A DNA stretch of 64,000 bases from contig NZ_JBLBVK010000035.1 of the NCBI RefSeq assembly GCF_047314965.1, positions 1 to 64,000 on the forward strand. The letters are read 5' to 3'. Below are positions 59,956-64,000 of this stretch, piece by piece. The position numbers and the translations under genes were made by a program. Below the pieces are notes generated by a model. That model saw nothing but the letters and a program-made list of their open reading frames with translations, had not been told where the DNA came from and made no database searches. How positions within the stretch are numbered: the stretch's first letter is position 1; each line of letters opens with the position of its first letter. Origin of the DNA: JAVJUV01 sp047314965 (GTDB lineage: Bacteria; Pseudomonadota; Alphaproteobacteria; Rhodobacterales; Rhodobacteraceae).

Positions 59956-60680
59956 AACGACCTCCTTCACCTGGCAGTGAGGATTGAAGGCGGTTCCTCG
60001 ATGGAGGAATTGCTTCCAGCGCCTCGCGTGCTGCGGCTCTCGCCAACAGTCGAACAAGCGCACGCAAGGCCTCACCTGTTTGTTCTGGTGGGCTCGTGAG
60101 CCCATAGTCCTCGGTCCCTCGGCCGGAACATGAGATAGACAAAGCGACCTCCGTCACTCAAATGAGTGTCGCGATCATCCATCTCAGTGGCGAATGGACC
60201 GTTCCGTCTCGGCTTCGGGGTAAGCCCTCTTGGGCATTGCTTTCCCGCTACTGAAGCTCGGCGTAGACCGGTCGGCTTGGGCAGTTCTAGCGACGTATAC
60301 CCTCAGCCCTCCAGCGCTTTTTTTGTGCCCCTCAGCTTGGCCAAGGAGCGCGCTGGTCTTCCCCATATACGAAAACCCTACAACATACGGGCAAGTCAAG
60401 GAAAATCGCACCACATCTGGTGGCAAGATGCCGTTGCCTTGGACAACAGAGGCCAATGGCGGCCAAGCATGGCCAAGCAGACATCTGACGAAAAGACTCA
60501 GAAGACCGCCTAGAGCCCGTTGCGGTCTTTGCGGAGGCTTGACTGGATGAGGGCCGCAATAGGCCAACTCAGATTTCCATATCGCGAGCCTTGTGATCAA
60601 AATTTTGGGAAATTCCACTTGTGTGGTACCATCGCCTCCATTGCGGTCGAGAAGACCGGAGACACACGGGGGGTAAATCA
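59956..60680. other. Intergenic region at the right side of the recombinase element
   Basis: About 725 bases without a convincing gene; frames such as the one on the minus strand up to 60681 have no ribosome site. It holds the promoter of the recombinase operon and the candidate right attachment copy at 60300-60326. Confidence 0.4.
60300..60326. repeat. Candidate attachment site, right copy
   Basis: CCCTCAGCC-N7-GCTTTTTTTGT, the same two blocks as beside tRNA-fMet (spacer 7 instead of 6). The distance between copies is about 5.1 kb and encloses the HTH and three recombinase genes. Confidence 0.35.
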
Positions 60681-61103
60681 ATGAGGACTATAATTGGAAA
60701 CGCGGCTTTCGCCGTGTCTTTGGCGGTTGCCACGCAAGCTCTTGCTGGCAGTCACGCAATGTCGACGGAAGAGGTTTTAAACAAGCACCTGACCGCCTTC
60801 GGCGCGGGCGACGTGGACGCTCTGATGGAGGACTACTCCGAGGATAGCGTCATTATTCTGCAGTCTGGTGCCCTGGAAGGCCCGGACGCGATACGGGCGC
60901 TTTTCGAGGCACTTGTTGCTGAGTTCTCCAAGCCGGGGATGACCTTTTCGCTCGATGCCACTCATATAAGCGGCGAAGTGGCGTTTATCGTTTGGCATGC
61001 TGAAACGGCCGACAACGTATATGAATACGCGACTGACACCTTCGTCATCGAAGACGGAAAGATTCAGACACAAACTGTAGCCTTCGCCGCGACCCCCAAA
61101 TAG
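60681..61103 (+). CDS. Exported NTF2/SnoaL-like protein
   Basis: A 140-residue periplasmic protein: Sec signal (MRTIIGNAAFAVSLAVATQALAG, cut to show MRTIIGNAAFAVSLAVATQ) and a SnoaL-like fold (EEVLNKHLTAFGAGDVDALM, YSEDSVIILQSGALEGPDA). The fold binds small hydrophobic ligands or acts as isomerase/ketosteroid-type enzyme; the role is unknown. GGGGGG precedes the start. Confidence 0.8.
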   Translation: MRTIIGNAAFAVSLAVATQALAGSHAMSTEEVLNKHLTAFGAGDVDALMEDYSEDSVIILQSGALEGPDAIRALFEALVAEFSKPGMTFSLDATHISGEVAFIVWHAETADNVYEYATDTFVIEDGKIQTQTVAFAATPK

Positions 61104-61436
61104 TCATGCGGCATGCGGTTACAGCCGCAATATTGGCGGGGGCCCTGGGCTGGGCCCCTGCTTACGTTGCGAGGCCATTATTGGTGGCAGAGACTGCGTA
61201 ATCGCTTAGATGGCAAAGATACTTCAATGATAACTACTTTCGGTTAGGACCAGCATCCGCTGTGTCCGCAAATCAGATATTCGAGAATGCGTCAGGCGTG
61301 CGCGCCTGGTTGAACTGGTCAGATGTCCGATCTGAGCCTCGAGCCGATATCGCAAATGTTGTGCAGACACGGAGCACACTTCCGGGTAGCGTAGAACTCC
61401 TAGTTATGAACAATGAAACAATAAGGGGGAGGGAAG
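61104..61436. other. Intergenic, hairpin seen
   Basis: 333 bases without a gene. GGGGCCC-N6-GGGCCCC at 61139-61158 is a 7-bp stem without T-run. The promoter of the DUF1330 gene is probably in the AT-richer part 61205-61260. Confidence 0.4.
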
Positions 61437-61766
61437 ATGACAGTCTTCTTGATAGCTGATGTAAAGGTCACCGACGACGCCTGGATACCAGAGTATGCGA
61501 GCAAAGTTCACGATATCGTTGCGAAGCACGGCGGCAAGTATCTGTCGCGGAGTGGGAACATCGACACGATTGAGGGTGAGGGCCTCGACACCACACTGAT
61601 CGCCCTCATTCAATTTCCTTCGCGCGAGGCTTTGGATGCATTTGCAAACGACCCTGAGTACGCTCCTTTTGGAAAGGCACGGCAAGCCGGCAGTATTAGT
61701 CGGTTCCATGTTATCGATGACACCGATCTCGCAGGAGCAATTCCTTATCTTCCAGCGGCGGGCTAA
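61437..61766 (+). CDS. DUF1330 family protein
   Basis: A 109-residue protein with a strong ribosome site (GGGGGAGGG). Features of the dimeric ferredoxin-like DUF1330 fold: MTVFLIADVKVTDDAWIPEY, AKHGGKYLSRSGNIDTIEG, LIALIQFPSREALDAFANDP (each shown in part). The family has no proven function. Confidence 0.88.
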   Translation: MTVFLIADVKVTDDAWIPEYASKVHDIVAKHGGKYLSRSGNIDTIEGEGLDTTLIALIQFPSREALDAFANDPEYAPFGKARQAGSISRFHVIDDTDLAGAIPYLPAAG

Positions 61767-61852
61767 GTGCCGGGCCTCCAATTAGTTAAGTCCAAACATG
61801 TCTCGGGGGCTTTGATGTCCTCGAGACACCTATGATCCTAGGGACACCGCGA

Positions 61853-62248
61853 ATGGCCAAAGCAATTCACAGCATGATCCGTGTGCTGGAGAGTGAGAGG
61901 TCACTGGACTTCTACAAGAGGGCGTTTGGCCTGGAAGTCGCGGACATTTTCGATTTTGAGAGCTTCACTCTGATCTACCTGTCCAACCAAGAAACCGAGT
62001 TCGAGCTCGAACTGACCGTGAACAAAGGGTACGAAGGTTCCTACGACCTTGGAAACGGATATGGCCATATTGCTTTCAGCGTCGACGATATCGAAGTGGA
62101 GCACGAAAGGCTTTCATCGCTGGGGTTCAAACCTGGTGACGTTAAATCGTTGGCTCACGAGGGTAAGAAGCTCGCAACCTTTTTCTTTTTGGAAGACCCC
62201 GACGGCTACAAAATCGAGATCCTCCAGCGCGAGGGTCGCTACCTCTAG
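61853..62248 (+). CDS. gloA: Lactoylglutathione lyase-like (glyoxalase I) protein
   Basis: A 131-residue VOC protein. His in IHSMIRVLESERSLDFYKRA, Glu in FELELTVN, His in YGHIAFSVDD and Glu in YKIEILQ match the four metal ligands of glyoxalase I. The size fits GloA (about 130). It converts the methylglyoxal-glutathione adduct to lactoylglutathione; a related paralogue with another substrate cannot be excluded. Confidence 0.85.
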   Translation: MAKAIHSMIRVLESERSLDFYKRAFGLEVADIFDFESFTLIYLSNQETEFELELTVNKGYEGSYDLGNGYGHIAFSVDDIEVEHERLSSLGFKPGDVKSLAHEGKKLATFFFLEDPDGYKIEILQREGRYL

Positions 62249-62390
62249 GATTTTCAATTAGTAGCCTTATAGCAGGAATCCGACGACGGCTCTGTCCGCG
62301 CAGCGGTCATCGGGCAGTTTCAGCGAAGTGGCTGCTTCAGGCCGAAGCGGGCGTTGAAAATTCGCCGCCGCCATGGCGATATGGTGCATC

Positions 62391-63587
62391 ATGAAACGCC
62401 CATTCTTGGATAACTCACGTGCAAGACGCCTTTTTCTGGACAGGCATTTGTTGCTGCATCCCGGAGCTGGGCCTGGTTGTGGCGCTGATCTCGACGACGT
62501 GCTTCGGGACATGGGTTTTGTGCAAGTCGACAGCGTCAACACGCTCGCTCGCGCACACGACATGATCCTATGGTCGCGCCGTGGCCAATACCGACCGAAG
62601 TCCCTCGAACACCTTGTCTCCCGCCATCGGACGGCATTCGAGCACTGGACGCATGACGCCGCGGTCATCCCGATGCAATTCTATCCAATGTGGCGCCTGA
62701 AGTTCGCCCGTGATGAAATGCGGATGCGGGCGCGCTGGCCACAGGGGCGTCGCTCTGGCTGGGAAGCCGAAATCGAAGCCGTACACCGCCACATCGCCGA
62801 CTACGGTCCTGCATGTTCGCTCGATGTTGGCGACGGCGAAAAGAAGTCATCGTCCGGCTGGTGGGACTGGCATCCGTCCAAAACGGCTCTCGAATTCCTG
62901 TGGCGATCAGGACAATTGGCTGTCTGCCACCGTCAGGGTTTCCGAAAGTTCTACGACTTGGTCGATCGGGTGATACCGGCAGAGCATCTGAATGATCGTA
63001 GAGACGCTCGCGAAATCGTCGATTGGGCCATGTCTGCGGCGCTTGAGCGTCTGGGGTTCGGCACTAGCGGAGAATTGGCCGCCTTCTTCGACATCGTCAC
63101 GCGAGACGAAGCGAGGGCCTGGTGTGCAGAAGCGATGTCCACTGGGCGCGTTCTCGAGGCAGATTTTGAGATGGCCGACGGTTCCCTTCGCCGCAGCTAC
63201 ACGACCGAGAGGGCTCTCGAGTGCTCCGCTAGGCTGCCCGAGCCGTCCGCGCGTGTCCGCCTGCTGTCCCCGTTTGATCCCGCCTTGCGCGACCGGGCCC
63301 GCGCCGAACGTCTGTTTGGCTTCCATTACCGGATCGAGATATTCGTCCCCGAGGCCAAGCGACAGTATGGGTACTATGTCTTTCCCGTGCTGCAAGGCGA
63401 CCGAATCATCGGACGGCTTGATGCAAAGCGTGCTGGCCGCACGCTGATCGCGCGCGCATTTTGGCCAGAGGCAGGCGTGCGTATGGGAAAAGCGCGTTCC
63501 TCCGGCCTCGAAGCAGAACTAAGTCGCATCAAAACGCTCGCCGGAGTTGATGATATCGAGTTTGTGAGCGGGTGGAAGCGCTTGTGA
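62391..63587 (+). CDS. YcaQ/AlkZ-like winged-helix DNA glycosylase family protein
   Basis: A 398-residue protein of the HTH_42 family. The N-terminal motif DMGFVQVDSVNTLARAHDMI contains QVD, the counterpart of the catalytic QxD/QxQ of YcaQ/AlkZ (interstrand crosslink glycosylases). It is followed by FEHWTHDAAVIPMQFYPMW and SFD-type LLSPFDPALRDRARAERLFGF near the end, and KRQYGYYVFPVLQGDRIIGR. These enzymes excise bulky or crosslinked bases. ATG at 62391; two in-frame codons for Met lie just upstream. Confidence 0.87.
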   Translation: MKRPFLDNSRARRLFLDRHLLLHPGAGPGCGADLDDVLRDMGFVQVDSVNTLARAHDMILWSRRGQYRPKSLEHLVSRHRTAFEHWTHDAAVIPMQFYPMWRLKFARDEMRMRARWPQGRRSGWEAEIEAVHRHIADYGPACSLDVGDGEKKSSSGWWDWHPSKTALEFLWRSGQLAVCHRQGFRKFYDLVDRVIPAEHLNDRRDAREIVDWAMSAALERLGFGTSGELAAFFDIVTRDEARAWCAEAMSTGRVLEADFEMADGSLRRSYTTERALECSARLPEPSARVRLLSPFDPALRDRARAERLFGFHYRIEIFVPEAKRQYGYYVFPVLQGDRIIGRLDAKRAGRTLIARAFWPEAGVRMGKARSSGLEAELSRIKTLAGVDDIEFVSGWKRL

Positions 63588-63742
63588 CCGCCAGACTAGG
63601 GTCGTTTGCGGCTTTAGAGTAAAAGCGGCGTGGCATGGACAGCGCGGTATCCTTGCACTGGCGATGACTAGGTTGCTGGCGTGTATCTTTTCGGAAACTA
63701 TCGATTTAGCCAACCTGGCCAACGATTGTCTGGAGAGCTCTA

Positions 63743-64000
63743 ATGGACTTTTTGACCGACCCTTTTTTGGTGCCAAAGGATCGCTTTGGTGGACCGGTTC
63801 TGGTAACCGGCGCGGGTGGTTGCATCGGCGCGTGGGTCGTGTCGATCTTGACGCGCTCCGGCGTGCGTTGCCTCGCCACCGATGTGCTCGACAACCGCGC
63901 CAGACCTTCCTTGATCCTGGGCGAGGACGCCTCCGCCACTCTCGATTGGGCAACTTGTGACGTCACAGACGGCACGGCCGTCAGGTCATTGGTCGACCGG
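63743..64000 (+). CDS. NAD-dependent epimerase/dehydratase, partial (runs off right edge)
   Basis: 86 codons of the N-terminus. GGAGAG precedes the ATG. The extended-SDR cofactor loop is VLVTGAGGCIGAWVVSILTR, followed by the acidic strand end CLATDVLD and CDVTDGTA, typical for NAD-binding nucleotide-sugar epimerases. The rest is outside the window. Confidence 0.85.
   Translation, partial: MDFLTDPFLVPKDRFGGPVLVTGAGGCIGAWVVSILTRSGVRCLATDVLDNRARPSLILGEDASATLDWATCDVTDGTAVRSLVDR

Noticed and set aside
60184..60681. 165-residue minus-strand frame right of the recombinase element
   Set aside because: No ribosome site, no domain, and it overlaps the promoter region of the next gene.

Overview
The window looks like a chromosomal piece of a marine-type Rhodobacteraceae (Roseobacter group, Alphaproteobacteria). 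The basis is a typical 16S-tRNA-Ile-tRNA-Ala-23S-5S operon with a short helix-9 insert in the 23S, an alphaproteobacterial LexA box (GTTC-N7-GTTC) in front of imuB, an Irr-type iron box in front of mbfA, a ClpP-like protease plus NYN pair, and a C-rich intergenic repeat of the type I recall from Rhodobacteraceae. Most genes are GC-rich (one 60-base line inside imuB counts 73 % GC). The stretch at about 22.3-29 kb and the genes at about 60.6-62.3 kb are poorer (one line in the 22,987 gene counts 50 %), which suggests accessory DNA.

Region by region. 1-13.3 kb is an exoprotein cluster for type I secretion: a very long Asp-rich RTX/adhesin-like protein running off the left edge, a serralysin-type metalloprotease, a kexin-like subtilase with a P domain, a possible RTX remnant, and a 107-residue acidic protein with a similar C-terminal tail; no ABC/HlyD/TolC exporter genes are visible. 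14.1-22.4 kb is one minus-strand operon: a two-subunit molybdenum hydroxylase without an FAD subunit, an LVIVD-repeat protein, a tripartite tricarboxylate transporter (TctCBA), a 4,5-dihydroxyphthalate-decarboxylase-family protein and a small leader ORF. Together they suggest uptake, ring hydroxylation and decarboxylation of an aromatic or heteroaromatic carboxylate.

23-29 kb holds scattered small functions: a periplasmic ankyrin-cytochrome c fusion, an SDR, a GFA-type protein, a peptidoglycan-binding protein, a glyoxalase fold and several small unknowns. 29.4-36.8 kb is core-like: a Gfo/Idh/MocA oxidoreductase, imuB with its LexA box, cytochrome c', an I78 inhibitor lipoprotein, glutathione-dependent formaldehyde dehydrogenase, a SecD-head protein, an acetyltransferase, a ClpP-like protease and a NYN protein. 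36.9-44.1 kb has a small RTX protein, a TetR gene with three 6-4-6 palindromes, the iron exporter mbfA, two tandem fasciclin genes, a translationally coupled msrP-zinc peptide-msrQ operon, and an MFS transporter.

44.3-50 kb is the rRNA operon with promoter, leader, two tRNAs and terminator. 50.2-55 kb has a DUF2520 protein, a membrane protein, an alpha/beta hydrolase and a ThuA/Gfo-Idh-MocA pair. At 55.1 kb lies an initiator tRNA-fMet, and next to it, sharing its 3' end on the opposite strand, a recombinase-only element: an excisionase-like HTH gene, two tyrosine recombinases and one large serine recombinase in one tightly packed minus-strand operon, with no cargo. This element is the strongest candidate for something poorly described. 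The window ends with an NTF2-like protein, a DUF1330 protein, a glyoxalase, a YcaQ/AlkZ-type glycosylase-like protein and the start of an NAD-dependent epimerase.
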